This document shows positions 56,058 to 64,000 of a DNA stretch of 64,000 nt, one piece after another. Origin of the DNA: Bryobacteraceae bacterium (GTDB lineage Bacteria; Acidobacteriota; Terriglobia; Bryobacterales; Bryobacteraceae); contig JAHCHE010000004.1 of NCBI GenBank assembly GCA_026129905.1, positions 277,666 to 341,665 of the forward strand, read 5' to 3'. Position 1 is the first letter of the stretch. The number at the start of each line of letters is the position of its first letter. The position numbers were made by a program, and so were the translations under genes. Under the pieces are notes generated by a model. The model was not told the DNA's origin and searched no databases. It worked only from the letters and a program-made list of their open reading frames with translations.

Positions 56058-56816
56058 ATGATTCTCGGCAAATTCTGGAGCGCGATTCGCGCGCAGCTTA
56101 ACAAGATCGCCAATCTTTTCTGGGAGGCGGACCCGATCGCGCAGATGCAGTACGAGCACGACATGGCGGTGGAGCAGCTCAAGGAAGGGCGCAAGGGGCT
56201 GGAGACCTACCGCGCGCTGGTGGAGCGCGTGTCGCGGCAGGCGGCGGCCACAAAGGCGCACGTGCAGAAGCTGGAAGCGGAGACCAAGGCGTACCTGAAA
56301 GCGGGAGAGCGCGAGACGGCGGCGAAGTTCGCGCTCGAGCTTCAGAAGGCGAAGCGGGAGCTGGCCGGCCACCAGGAGCAGCTCCATATGCACGAGACGG
56401 GATACGAGAACAATCTCAAGAAGATCAAGCACGCCACGCACAAGCTGGCCGAGGTGCGGGACCGCATCCAGAAGTACGACGCCGAGTTGAAGATGAGCGC
56501 GGCGGAAGCGGAAGTGGCGGCGCTGGCGCAGAGCTTCGACTTCAACGTGACCACGGATTTCGGGCAATTGGAGCAGATGATTCAGGGCAAGATCGACAAG
56601 AACCGGGCGAAAGCCCGCGTGGCGGCGGACCTGTCGGCCGAGGGGCTGAAGGAGATCGAGGCGGAAGAGCGCGTGCAGAAGGTGCTGGCGGAGGAAGCGC
56701 TGACGCAGTTCGAGGTGGAACTGGGCTTGCGCTCGCCCGAAACCACGGCGATTCCCGAAACGGCGAAGGACCTGGGACCGGCTGTCGGCAAGGAGACGGC
56801 GACGGAGAAGATATGA
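56058..56816 (+). CDS. pspA: PspA/IM30 (Vipp1) family membrane-stress protein
   Basis: The 252-residue protein has an N-terminal amphipathic helix (ILGKFWSAIRAQLNKIANLFW) and then long heptad coiled coils, as in PspA and Vipp1. It lacks a signal peptide. PspA proteins assemble ESCRT-III-like rods or rings on the inner face of the cytoplasmic membrane, sensing packing defects and limiting proton leakage. The C-terminus carries a short acidic tail. A GAGG ribosome site precedes the ATG; no clear sigma54 promoter is visible upstream. It leads a seven-gene plus-strand cluster with an ABC transporter and an AAA+ ATPase, a context unlike the pspF-pspABC locus. Confidence 0.93.
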   Translation: MILGKFWSAIRAQLNKIANLFWEADPIAQMQYEHDMAVEQLKEGRKGLETYRALVERVSRQAAATKAHVQKLEAETKAYLKAGERETAAKFALELQKAKRELAGHQEQLHMHETGYENNLKKIKHATHKLAEVRDRIQKYDAELKMSAAEAEVAALAQSFDFNVTTDFGQLEQMIQGKIDKNRAKARVAADLSAEGLKEIEAEERVQKVLAEEALTQFEVELGLRSPETTAIPETAKDLGPAVGKETATEKI

Positions 56817-56892
56817 ACGGTCCGGGCACGAAATCCGGGGCGGCAACGTATCGCAAATGATAGACGGAGTGAGTTGAGAGGAGAACGAGTCC

Positions 56893-58599
56893 ATGGCCAA
56901 CGGTAGTCCGAAACCCGCGTTTTACCTCGCCGTGTTCGTCATTGTAATCGCGCTGGTGGCGCTGGCGTTGTACCGCTTCGGGGCGCTTCCCGGCGCGAAG
57001 CGGGACGGCATCAGCAAGGAGGACTTGCAGCAAGCGGTGGAGTCGCCCGACAGCCAGGGAATCACCACCGCGAAAGATTACAGCTACGTGCCAGCGCAGA
57101 AACTGCCGCCAGTGCAGGGCATCTCGAGCTATAAGCCGATGGAGGACCGCACGGTGCGGTTCGCCATCAACGTCTGGGCCGGGTGGGCGCCGATCATTTT
57201 CGCGAACAACGGATTCAGAGCGGGCAAGGCGTGGCGGAGCTCCGGAGGAAAGGACTTCAAGCTGGAGGTGACGCTGATCGACGACCCGGTGGCGATGCGC
57301 GACGCGTACGCCGCCGGAAGCGTCCACATCGGCTGGGCGACGTTGGACATGATCCCGCTGTTTATGGAGAGCCTCAGGCGCGATTCGCGCGTGATGCCGC
57401 GGGTGTACCAGCAGGTGGACTGGTCCAACGGCGGCGACGGCATCGTAGTGCGGGAGAACGTCAAGACCGTGGCGGACCTGCGCGGCAAGACGGTGGTCCT
57501 GGCGCAGAATTCCCCCTCGCAATTTTTCGCGCTTAACGCGTTAATTAATTCGGGGGTGCAGCCGTCGGAGGTCAATTTCAAGTACACCCAGGACGCTTTT
57601 CAGGCGGCGGCGGCGTTTAATGCCGATAAATCGATTGCGGGCGCGGTGAGCTGGGCGCCGGATATCTACAACCTGGCGAAGGTGAAGGGCAACCGGATGC
57701 TGGTGACCACCGCGACGGCCAATAAGCTGATCGCCGACGTCTGGTTTGCCCGCGCCGATTTCGCCAAGGACAATCCGGACATCGTGGAGGGACTGGCGCG
57801 CGGCATCTTCGACGCGATGGAGTCGCTGAAGGAGCAATCGAACAAGCAGGCGGTGGCGAAGCTGATGGCGGCCGGCTACTCCATTCCCGAGACGGACGCC
57901 CTCAGCATGCTCGGCGACGCGCATTCGACCAATTACGCCGACAACCGCGAGTTTTTCCTGAACCAGAACAACCCCACCAATTTCGAGCGCACGTGGAATA
58001 TGGCGTATTTCCTCTATAAGCGCATCGGAGCGGTATCGGACAAGGTGGAGTTCGACCAGGTGATGGACTTCAGCGTCATTCAGAAGTTGGGCAAGGAGCC
58101 GAAGTACGCCAACCAGAGGAGCGATTACGACGTGCAGTTCGCGCCCGTCCCGGCCAGCGCCGTTCAGAGCGAAAGCGAGGAGATTCTCACGAAGACAGTG
58201 GTGATCCACTTCTTCCCGAATTCCTGGGATCTGAACAAAAAAGTGGAGAAGAACGTGGGCGGGAAGACCGTGGAGGAACTCTACGACCCGAACGTGAATT
58301 TCGTGGTCGAGGAGGTGGGCAAGCTCGCCGGCCAGTACGGCGCGGCGCGCATCGTGATCGAAGGCCACTCGGATTCGTCAATGCGCGGACAGGTTCCCGA
58401 GAGCGCCGTTCAGGAGCTGAGCATGAACCGCGCGAACTCGGTGAAGGAAGCGATCGTCCGGAAGTTCAATACGCTGCAGCCGAACCAGTTTTCGGCCTCC
58501 GGCGTGGGGTGGAACCGGCCCGCCGATCCCTCCGACCCGATGAACCAGGCGAAGAACCGGCGGGTGGAAGTGAAAGTGTACCCCGCCGAGGCGCCCTAA
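56893..58599 (+). CDS. Membrane-anchored ABC substrate-binding protein fused to OmpA-type domain
   Basis: The 568-residue protein has an N-terminal transmembrane anchor (about 9-28, FYLAVFVIVIALVALALY). Next is an NMT1/SsuA-like periplasmic solute-binding domain (about 70-410): FAINVWAGWAPIIFANNGF, VADLRGKTVVLAQNSPSQF and GAVSWAPDIYNLA. The C-terminal OmpA/MotB-type peptidoglycan-binding domain is at about 435-565 (VIEGHSDSS near 491, LSMNRANSVKEAI, NRRVEVKVYP). The ligand-binding domain is thus tied to the membrane at one end and to the cell wall at the other. A GAGGAGA ribosome site precedes it. The permease and ATPase follow directly. Ligand unknown. Confidence 0.9.
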   Translation: MANGSPKPAFYLAVFVIVIALVALALYRFGALPGAKRDGISKEDLQQAVESPDSQGITTAKDYSYVPAQKLPPVQGISSYKPMEDRTVRFAINVWAGWAPIIFANNGFRAGKAWRSSGGKDFKLEVTLIDDPVAMRDAYAAGSVHIGWATLDMIPLFMESLRRDSRVMPRVYQQVDWSNGGDGIVVRENVKTVADLRGKTVVLAQNSPSQFFALNALINSGVQPSEVNFKYTQDAFQAAAAFNADKSIAGAVSWAPDIYNLAKVKGNRMLVTTATANKLIADVWFARADFAKDNPDIVEGLARGIFDAMESLKEQSNKQAVAKLMAAGYSIPETDALSMLGDAHSTNYADNREFFLNQNNPTNFERTWNMAYFLYKRIGAVSDKVEFDQVMDFSVIQKLGKEPKYANQRSDYDVQFAPVPASAVQSESEEILTKTVVIHFFPNSWDLNKKVEKNVGGKTVEELYDPNVNFVVEEVGKLAGQYGAARIVIEGHSDSSMRGQVPESAVQELSMNRANSVKEAIVRKFNTLQPNQFSASGVGWNRPADPSDPMNQAKNRRVEVKVYPAEAP

Positions 58600-58623
58600 T
58601 CGACTGGACCGCTCTGGAAGAAC

Positions 58624-59442
58624 ATGGTCAAGCACAAGCCGCGGTTGTTCGAGTTGCGCATTGCGCCGCCGCCGTTGACCGCAAGGCTGCTCGGCGTGGG
58701 GACGGTGGCGTTTCTCGTATTCCTGTGGTGGCTGGCCACCCGCGGCGCGACGGCGGAAGCGCGCTGGGTATCGCCCGTGGTGCTGCCGTCGCCGGGCGAG
58801 GTGCTTGGAAGCATCGGCGTTCTGTGGACGGAGCGGGCGCTGGCGGCGAGTATCGCGGCGACGCTGCGGCGGGTGCTGATCGGCTTCGGGCTGGCGATCC
58901 TGGTGGGCGTGCCGCTGGGCATCGCGGCGGGCGCGTGGCGCGTACTCGACGCGGCGGCGGCGCCGATCGCGCTGTTCGGGCGCAACGTTCCGGTGGCGGC
59001 GCTGATCCCGTTAACGGTGCTGTGGTTCGGCATCGAAGAGACGCAGAAGGTGATGTTCATCTTCGTCGCCTGCGTGCCGTTCGTGTTTTCCGACGCGGTG
59101 CGGGCGGTGACCTCGCTGCCGGAGCGCTACGTCGAGACGGCGCAGACGCTGGGCGCGACGCCGCTTCAGATTGTCTGGAAGGTGCTGGTGGCCCTGTCGC
59201 TGCCGGACATTTACCGCAGCCTCCGGTCGCTGTTCGGCATGGCGTTCGGCTACATCATGCTGGCCGAACTCATCAACGCCGAGCACGGACTCGGCTACCT
59301 GCTGAGCACGAGCCAGCGGCGCGGGTTGAGCGAACATATCATTCTGATCCTGCTGGTGATCGCGGGGCTGGCGTTTCTGATCGACCGTTTTCTGCTGTGG
59401 CTCCAGCGCGGGCTGTTCCCATACCGGCAGGACCTGGAGTAA
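58624..59442 (+). CDS. ABC transporter permease (SsuC/TauC type)
   Basis: The 272-residue protein has about six membrane helices (for example LGVGTVAFLVFLWWLAT, GFGLAILVGVPLGIAAGAW and IILILLVIAGLAFLIDRF). The EAA-like loop YVETAQTLGATPLQIVWK (about 169-186) contacts the ATPase. The family is the binding-protein-dependent permease of sulfonate/nitrate/taurine-type importers. It lies 25 bases after the substrate-binding protein and five bases before the ATPase gene, so the three form an import complex. The ligand remains unknown. Confidence 0.92.
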   Translation: MVKHKPRLFELRIAPPPLTARLLGVGTVAFLVFLWWLATRGATAEARWVSPVVLPSPGEVLGSIGVLWTERALAASIAATLRRVLIGFGLAILVGVPLGIAAGAWRVLDAAAAPIALFGRNVPVAALIPLTVLWFGIEETQKVMFIFVACVPFVFSDAVRAVTSLPERYVETAQTLGATPLQIVWKVLVALSLPDIYRSLRSLFGMAFGYIMLAELINAEHGLGYLLSTSQRRGLSEHIILILLVIAGLAFLIDRFLLWLQRGLFPYRQDLE

Positions 59443-59446
59443 GCGG

Positions 59447-60250
59447 ATGCAGCCGCCGGAAGAAACGATCGTCGAGTTCGCCAGCGTCAGCAAATCGTTC
59501 GGCGGCGCGCCGGTGATCCGGGATATCAACTTCAAAGTCGCCAACCGGCCGGATCACGGAGAGTTCATCGCGATCCTGGGGCCGTCGGGCTCGGGCAAGT
59601 CCACGCTGCTGCGGCTGATTGCCGGGCTGAGGCCGCACTTCCCGCCGACGACGGGCGCGGTGAAGGTGCTGAACAAGCCGGTGGACGGACCAGGGGCCGA
59701 CCGGGGAATGGTGTTTCAGGATTACACCTCGTTCGACAACCGGACGGTGGAGGACAACATCGCGTTCGGCCTGGAGTGCAAGGGCGTGCCCGCAAAGGAG
59801 CGCAAGGAGCGGGCGCGACAATGGATCGCCAACGTGGGCCTCAACGTCGCGGCCGACGCGCAGAAGTATCCGCACCAGCTTTCCGGGGGCATGCGGCAGC
59901 GGGTGGCGATCGCGCGGACGCTGATTCTGAAGCCGCGGATCATTCTGATGGACGAGCCGTTCGGGGCGTTGGATCCCGCCATTCGCCTCAGCATGCAGGA
60001 CCTGCTGGTGAAGTTGTGGCGGGACCAGGAAGCCACCGTTTTCTTCGTCACGCACTCGGTGGAGGAAGCGGTGTACCTGGGGGACCGGGTGTACGTCCTT
60101 TCGTCGTCGCCCGGCCGGCTGATCCGTGAAATCGAGGTCCCTCCGCCGGACCGGCCGGCGCGCGAGATGCAACGGGAAGCGGAGTTCAACAAGCTCGTCT
60201 TTGAGATCCGCGACATAATAGAAAAGCTGGAAGGCTCGACGGACCGGTAG
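59447..60250 (+). CDS. ABC transporter ATP-binding protein (SsuB/TauB type)
   Basis: The 267-residue ATPase has Walker A GPSGSGKST (45-53), Q-loop FQDYTSF, ABC signature LSGGMRQ (145-151), Walker B IILMDE (165-170) followed by PFGALDP, and an H-loop FVTHSVEEAVYLGD. Length and motif order match the energising subunit of nitrate/sulfonate/taurine importers. The GGAG ribosome site is just before the ATG at 59447, five bases after the permease stop. It drives the permease encoded upstream. Confidence 0.95.
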   Translation: MQPPEETIVEFASVSKSFGGAPVIRDINFKVANRPDHGEFIAILGPSGSGKSTLLRLIAGLRPHFPPTTGAVKVLNKPVDGPGADRGMVFQDYTSFDNRTVEDNIAFGLECKGVPAKERKERARQWIANVGLNVAADAQKYPHQLSGGMRQRVAIARTLILKPRIILMDEPFGALDPAIRLSMQDLLVKLWRDQEATVFFVTHSVEEAVYLGDRVYVLSSSPGRLIREIEVPPPDRPAREMQREAEFNKLVFEIRDIIEKLEGSTDR

Positions 60251-60271
60251 CCGCCGGGCGCCGGAATTGTC

Positions 60272-61162
60272 ATGGCGGACGTGAGCACACAGCCTCTTGG
60301 GGGCAGGCGGGCAACGCTTAAGGACTACCTGAAGCACGCATTCCTCTACCGCTGGAACATGCTGTTATTCCTCGGCGGAGTGGTGGGGGCGATGGTGAGT
60401 CCATGGCCCGACGCGGTGCTGCCGCTGCTGGCGGCGGCCGAAGGCGTGTACCTGGCGGGGCTGACTTCCTCGGCCAAGTTCCGCCGCGCGGTGGACGCGG
60501 CGGTGTACCAGGAACAGCGGCGTCCGCAGATCATCCAGAACCAGCGGACGTTGCAGGAGATGGTCACCAGCCTGCCGGCGGAGGCGCGGCGGAGGTTCGA
60601 CGAACTCCGGCAGCGCTGCGTCGAGATGCGGGCGCTGGCTGCGCGGGTGCGTGGGCGGGCGCCGAGGAGCAGGGTCGACGATGGCAGCACGGCGGCGCTC
60701 GACCGGCTGTTGTGGGTGTTCTTGCGCCTTCAGGTTTCGCAGGAGGCCCTGAAGCGCTTCCTCGATCGGACGCGGCCGGACGAAATCCGAGCGAGGCTGA
60801 ACGACGCCAAGAAGAAGCTCGATACGGGCGCGAACGACGAGCGGGTCCGGCGGTCGCTGGAAGACAGCATGGCGGTGCAGGAATTGCGGCTCGACAACTA
60901 TCAGAAGGCCGTGCGGAACGCGGATTACGTGCGGGTGGAATTGGATCGCATCGAGGCAAAGATCCACGCCTTGACGGAGGCTTCCGTGAACTGTCAGGAC
61001 ACGGAGATCCTCTCCAGCCAAATCGATTCGGTGGCCGAGAGCATGCAGTCCACCGAGAAGGCCATCACCGAATTGCAGCAGATCACCGGCATGGTCGATG
61101 AGCTCGACGAACCGCCGGCGATCCTCCTGGCGGACCTGGGCGCCGGGGGACGAAAGCGATGA
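60272..61162 (+). CDS. Membrane-anchored coiled-coil protein of the PspA-ABC-AAA cluster
   Basis: The 296-residue protein has two hydrophobic segments in the first 65 residues (MLLFLGGVVGAMV and AVLPLLAAAEGVYLAGL), forming a hairpin in the inner membrane. The rest, about 70-290, is charged and mostly coiled coil (RRRFDELRQRCVEMRALAA and EKAITELQQITGMVDEL). No enzyme motif is present. It starts 22 bases after the ABC ATPase gene and its end overlaps the AAA+ gene by four bases (ATGA). A likely job is to link the AAA+ ATPase or PspA to the membrane; this is inference. Confidence 0.75.
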   Translation: MADVSTQPLGGRRATLKDYLKHAFLYRWNMLLFLGGVVGAMVSPWPDAVLPLLAAAEGVYLAGLTSSAKFRRAVDAAVYQEQRRPQIIQNQRTLQEMVTSLPAEARRRFDELRQRCVEMRALAARVRGRAPRSRVDDGSTAALDRLLWVFLRLQVSQEALKRFLDRTRPDEIRARLNDAKKKLDTGANDERVRRSLEDSMAVQELRLDNYQKAVRNADYVRVELDRIEAKIHALTEASVNCQDTEILSSQIDSVAESMQSTEKAITELQQITGMVDELDEPPAILLADLGAGGRKR

Positions 61163-62943
61163 GCGCGGAAACGGGCCTGCTGGTGGAGAAGCCGCCTGGC
61201 GGAGCGCCGAACCGGACGCCGGAATGGTTTCCGGTGTGGGCGGCGCGGCTTTCGGATCTGTACTTTTCGGGGACCACGTCGATGTTCATCCTGCACGGCG
61301 CGGTGCAGGACTACGTGCGCAACGGCAAGGATCCCGCCTATGGGACGCTGGCGGACTTCCTGGCGGAGCAGATTTTCGGACGCTGGGACCTGGTGCTACA
61401 CTTCGACCTGGCGCGCGGGCTGCGCGCGTTCGCGGGCAAAGACGGCGCGCGGCTGAAGGACATGGTGACGCTGGCGAACCGGAAAGTGGGCGACTTGGCG
61501 GCGGGGCGCAAAGACCCTGCGACGGCGCTCGCGATGCTCGACCGGTTTGTGCAGAACAACATCATGGCGGGAGATGGCGAGCGGCTGGCGGCGGCGATCC
61601 TGATCGACTATGCGTCGTTTCTGGTCCCGAGCGGCGAGCCGGGGCGGCTCAGTCTGCCGGCCGCCACTTACCTGGTGACGCTGTTGAACTGGGCGGGCAG
61701 CCTGCACGTCAAGCGGCTGAACATGGCCTTCGCGCTGATGGACGAGAAGGTTTCGACCGTCAGTGAGCGGCTGTCGTCGAGCCCGCACGTGGCTTCCATC
61801 GAGGTCGGCATGCCGGACGAGGAGGAGCGGAGGCGGTTTCTGGAGTTCGCCGTGGCGGGGCGCGACCTGAGCCGCGTGTCGGACTTCACGACGCGCGAGA
61901 TCGCGCGGACCACCGCCGGCATGACGCTGGTGGACCTGAACGTCGTGGTTCAATCGGCGCTCGAGGGATCGAAGCGGCTCGACGCGCCCCTGATGCGGAA
62001 CCTGAAGAAGCAGCTCATCGAACGGCAATGCCAGGGACTGCTGGAGTTCATCCAGCCGAAGTACACGCTGGACGCGGTGGTGGGCCACGAAGCGGCGAAG
62101 CAGCGGCTGCGCGAGGACGCCGAACTGGTGAAGCGCGGCGAGTCCGACACGCTGCCGATGGGATACCTGGTGTGCGGGCCGGTGGGTACCGGCAAGACCT
62201 TCCTGGCGCAGTGCATGGCGGGGGAGATCGGCATCCCGTGCGTGACGCTGCGGAACTTCCGGTCCAAGTACGTGGGCGAGACGGAAGGCAACCTGGAGCG
62301 CGTGTTGAGCGTGCTGCGGGCGATGGGCCCGGTGATCGTGGTGGTGGACGAAGCCGACGCCGCGCTGGGCAACCGGTCGCAGGAAGGCGATTCCGGCACG
62401 TCCAGCCGCGTCTTCTCGATGATCGCGGCGCAGATGGGCGACACCCGGTACCGCGGGCAGATCCTGTGGATGCTGCTGACCAGCCGGCCGGATCTGCTGC
62501 CGATCGATCTGAAGCGGCAGGGGCGCGCCGAGGTGCACATCCCGTTGTTCTATCCGGCGGACCAGGACGAGCTGAAGCGGATGTTCGTGGCGATGGCGGG
62601 CAAGCTGGGCGCGAAATTGGCGTTGGAGGACGTGCCGGACATGCCGCACCGGGGCATGCTTTCCGGCGCCGACATCGAGGGCATTGTGGGACGGGCGTTG
62701 CGGCGCTCACTGATCGGCGGCGCTTCGCAGGTGACCCGCGAGGCGCTTGCCGAGGCGGCCGAAGATTTCCTGCCCTCGACGGAAACGGCGGAGAAGGAGT
62801 TGCAGGAAGTGGCGGCGATGATGGAGTGCACGGACAAGCAGTTTCTGCCGCCGGAGATTCGCGAGCGCATCGATGCGCTCGGCGGACGAAAGAAGCTGGA
62901 GGAGCGGTACGCGCTGCTGCGCCGCATGATCGAGCTTCGCTGA
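61159..62943 (+). CDS. Ycf46-like tandem AAA ATPase
   Basis: The 594-residue protein has two AAA-type modules. The N-terminal one (about 25-270) keeps the fold pattern (MFILHGAVQDYV, FALMDEKVSTVSERL) but lacks Walker motifs. A linker (GLLEFIQPKYTLDAVVGHEAAK) of the kind seen in Ycf46 proteins leads to the active AAA: Walker A GPVGTGKTF (340-348), KYVGETEGNLERVL, Walker B VIVVVDEADAAL (D397, E398) and LLTSRPDLLPIDLKRQGR. Ycf46 is a plastid/cyanobacterial AAA family of unknown detailed role. In this operon it may remodel the PspA lattice or the membrane coiled-coil protein, as inferred from gene order. Confidence 0.85.
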   Translation: MSAETGLLVEKPPGGAPNRTPEWFPVWAARLSDLYFSGTTSMFILHGAVQDYVRNGKDPAYGTLADFLAEQIFGRWDLVLHFDLARGLRAFAGKDGARLKDMVTLANRKVGDLAAGRKDPATALAMLDRFVQNNIMAGDGERLAAAILIDYASFLVPSGEPGRLSLPAATYLVTLLNWAGSLHVKRLNMAFALMDEKVSTVSERLSSSPHVASIEVGMPDEEERRRFLEFAVAGRDLSRVSDFTTREIARTTAGMTLVDLNVVVQSALEGSKRLDAPLMRNLKKQLIERQCQGLLEFIQPKYTLDAVVGHEAAKQRLREDAELVKRGESDTLPMGYLVCGPVGTGKTFLAQCMAGEIGIPCVTLRNFRSKYVGETEGNLERVLSVLRAMGPVIVVVDEADAALGNRSQEGDSGTSSRVFSMIAAQMGDTRYRGQILWMLLTSRPDLLPIDLKRQGRAEVHIPLFYPADQDELKRMFVAMAGKLGAKLALEDVPDMPHRGMLSGADIEGIVGRALRRSLIGGASQVTREALAEAAEDFLPSTETAEKELQEVAAMMECTDKQFLPPEIRERIDALGGRKKLEERYALLRRMIELR

Positions 62944-62961
62944 AAAGACAAGGAGAAAGTT

Positions 62962-63288
62962 ATGGCACGAGTTAGCTGGTTTGACGACAAGACGGCGCTT
63001 CCGATCATCGACGAGCAGGCGCAGAAGCTCGAGGCGTTCACCCAGGCGATGACCGACGGGATGATCAGCAAGCAGGAACTCGAGCAGCAGCAGGCGAGCG
63101 TCGTGGCGGCGATGAAAGAAGTGGAAGGCACGCTCAACGACGCGCAGCACGCGCAGGTGACGCGGCTGCTGGTGGAACTGAGCGCTTACAACATCATGCG
63201 CCTGCTGCACGAGCTGCAATCGCAGCGGCTGCAAAAGGCGTTCGGAGCGTCCGGGCTTGGCGTGGCCGAGGAACCTCTGCGGCGCTGA
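62962..63288 (+). CDS. Short helical protein, last gene of the PspA-ABC-AAA cluster
   Basis: The 108-residue protein is almost wholly alpha-helical (PIIDEQAQKLEAFTQAMTDG, LEQQQASVVAAMKEVEGTL, LLVELSAYNIMRLLHEL). It has no leader, membrane helix or known motif. An AAGGAG ribosome site precedes the ATG, 18 bases after the AAA+ stop. Its position and size suggest a small adaptor for the ATPase or for PspA. It ends five bases before the convergent gene. Confidence 0.7.
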   Translation: MARVSWFDDKTALPIIDEQAQKLEAFTQAMTDGMISKQELEQQQASVVAAMKEVEGTLNDAQHAQVTRLLVELSAYNIMRLLHELQSQRLQKAFGASGLGVAEEPLRR

Positions 63289-63293
63289 CTTTT

Positions 63294-63938
63294 TCATTGA
63301 CGCTGCCAAGCCAACCGCCTCGCACGAATTACGAGATAGCATCGGGATACTGAGTTGAAGAGCGCCACCTCCATCTTGGTCCTCAAGTCGACGTCTTTGC
63401 GGTGATCCCTCGGATTCTCGAATCTCCACTGATAGACGTCCGGAGTATTGGTGACGTGATTGAAATTTGACTTGCGCTGCCAGGCCAGAGAGTTGGCGGC
63501 GCGAGTCAAGTCTCTCGGGCCGGTGTCGGACCCTGCGTAGACCAGGTAACCTCGATCCTCGAACCATAACGCTACCGGCTCCTTCAACTGCACGAATTTC
63601 GTGCCAAGCGCATCCCCAAAATTCGGGTCCTCAAAGGCGCGATGGATGCGGATGTTACGACTTGGCGGGTGTTCCTCGGGAGGGATTGCCTTCCATCCAA
63701 AAACGGGGCGATTGTCGCTCTGCAATGCGACAAGCTGCCCGCTCGGTCCCGCCAGGCGGTAGGAGTCGCTGGATCCAATGGTCTCGGGGAGAATCCGGAT
63801 CTCCGATATCAGCACCCACGGCCGATGGGAATCCCTGGCCTGAGCGGCGGCCATTGGGACAAATGTGCCCATGATCACCGGCGCCAGGAGCAGACCAGTA
63901 CAGCTCAGTACTGATGATTGACGAAACAACGCACGCAT
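63294..63938 (-). CDS. Secreted protein of unknown function
   Basis: The 214-residue product has a signal peptide (SVLSCTGLLLAPVIMGTFVPMAAAQA) and a perfect AAGGAGGT ribosome site (63944-63951) five bases before its ATG. The body reads RPWVLISEIRILPETIGSSD, VALWFEDRGYLVYAG and VYQWRFENPRDHRKDVDL. I do not recognise the family. By eye the codons are less GC-rich than those of the operon before it, which may indicate separate origin. Confidence 0.7.
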   Translation of the reverse strand: MRALFRQSSVLSCTGLLLAPVIMGTFVPMAAAQARDSHRPWVLISEIRILPETIGSSDSYRLAGPSGQLVALQSDNRPVFGWKAIPPEEHPPSRNIRIHRAFEDPNFGDALGTKFVQLKEPVALWFEDRGYLVYAGSDTGPRDLTRAANSLAWQRKSNFNHVTNTPDVYQWRFENPRDHRKDVDLRTKMEVALFNSVSRCYLVIRARRLAWQRQ

Positions 63939-64000
63939 CGTTTACCTCCTTAATCACCGAATCGCGACCGCATCAAAACGATCAGGACGCTACGATCAAT

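Overview
The window is high-GC bacterial chromosome with a Gram-negative envelope: OmpA-type peptidoglycan-binding domain, LolA-like protein, PspA, GDP-fucose synthesis and Tad-type pilus proteins. Several features together suggest an Acidobacteriota genome of the Bryobacterales/Solibacter type. These are the many Tat-exported enzymes, the sulfatases, the large MoxR/DUF58/VWA/DUF4159/DUF4175 operon and the DUF4139 protein. This is inference from gene content; no rRNA or tRNA gene was seen. Most very long reading frames opposite the genes are high-GC shadows and are left out.

Layout. 1-1.8 kb: two glycosyltransferases on the minus strand, the first cut by the window edge. 1.9-5.9 kb: a CHAT (caspase-like) protein translationally coupled to a metallophosphoesterase. 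5.95-8.7 kb: a VWA protein with a chelatase/MoxR-like AAA+ ATPase. 8.8-22.6 kb: an eight-gene minus-strand operon in the order DUF4159, VWA membrane protein, caspase-like protein with Ser at the Cys site, TPR/peptidase-MA protein, MoxR, DUF58, BatA-like VWA, DUF4175. 22.7-39.2 kb: mostly exported catabolic or accessory genes (DUF362, gamma-glutamyltransferase, alpha-amylase, glycosidase-like protein, two sulfatases, Gfo/Idh/MocA-like and sugar-isomerase-like proteins, PPOX protein, YjbQ), with debris of comM, an IS701-type transposase and a secreted protein. 39.2-45.7 kb: DUF4139 protein, polyprenol-phosphate mannosyltransferase, LolA-like protein, a NusG paralogue, then gmd and fcl for GDP-L-fucose. 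45.7-47.8 kb: three Tad-pilus-type proteins. 48-51 kb: a small AT-hook protein, a tandem palindrome and comEC. 51-52.6 kb: a decayed IS1634-type element. 52.6-55.9 kb: an enolase-superfamily enzyme, a third sulfatase and a small protein.

56.0-63.3 kb is the most interesting block. It is a compact seven-gene plus-strand operon: PspA, a membrane-anchored substrate-binding protein fused to an OmpA-type peptidoglycan-binding domain, ABC permease, ABC ATPase, a membrane coiled-coil protein, a Ycf46-like double-AAA ATPase and a short helical protein. I read it as a candidate envelope-maintenance or envelope-stress machine in which a PspA scaffold, an AAA+ remodeller and a wall-tethered ABC importer work together. 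The individual families are known; the combined function is inferred and I know of no established role for it. The window closes with a secreted protein of unknown function on the minus strand.
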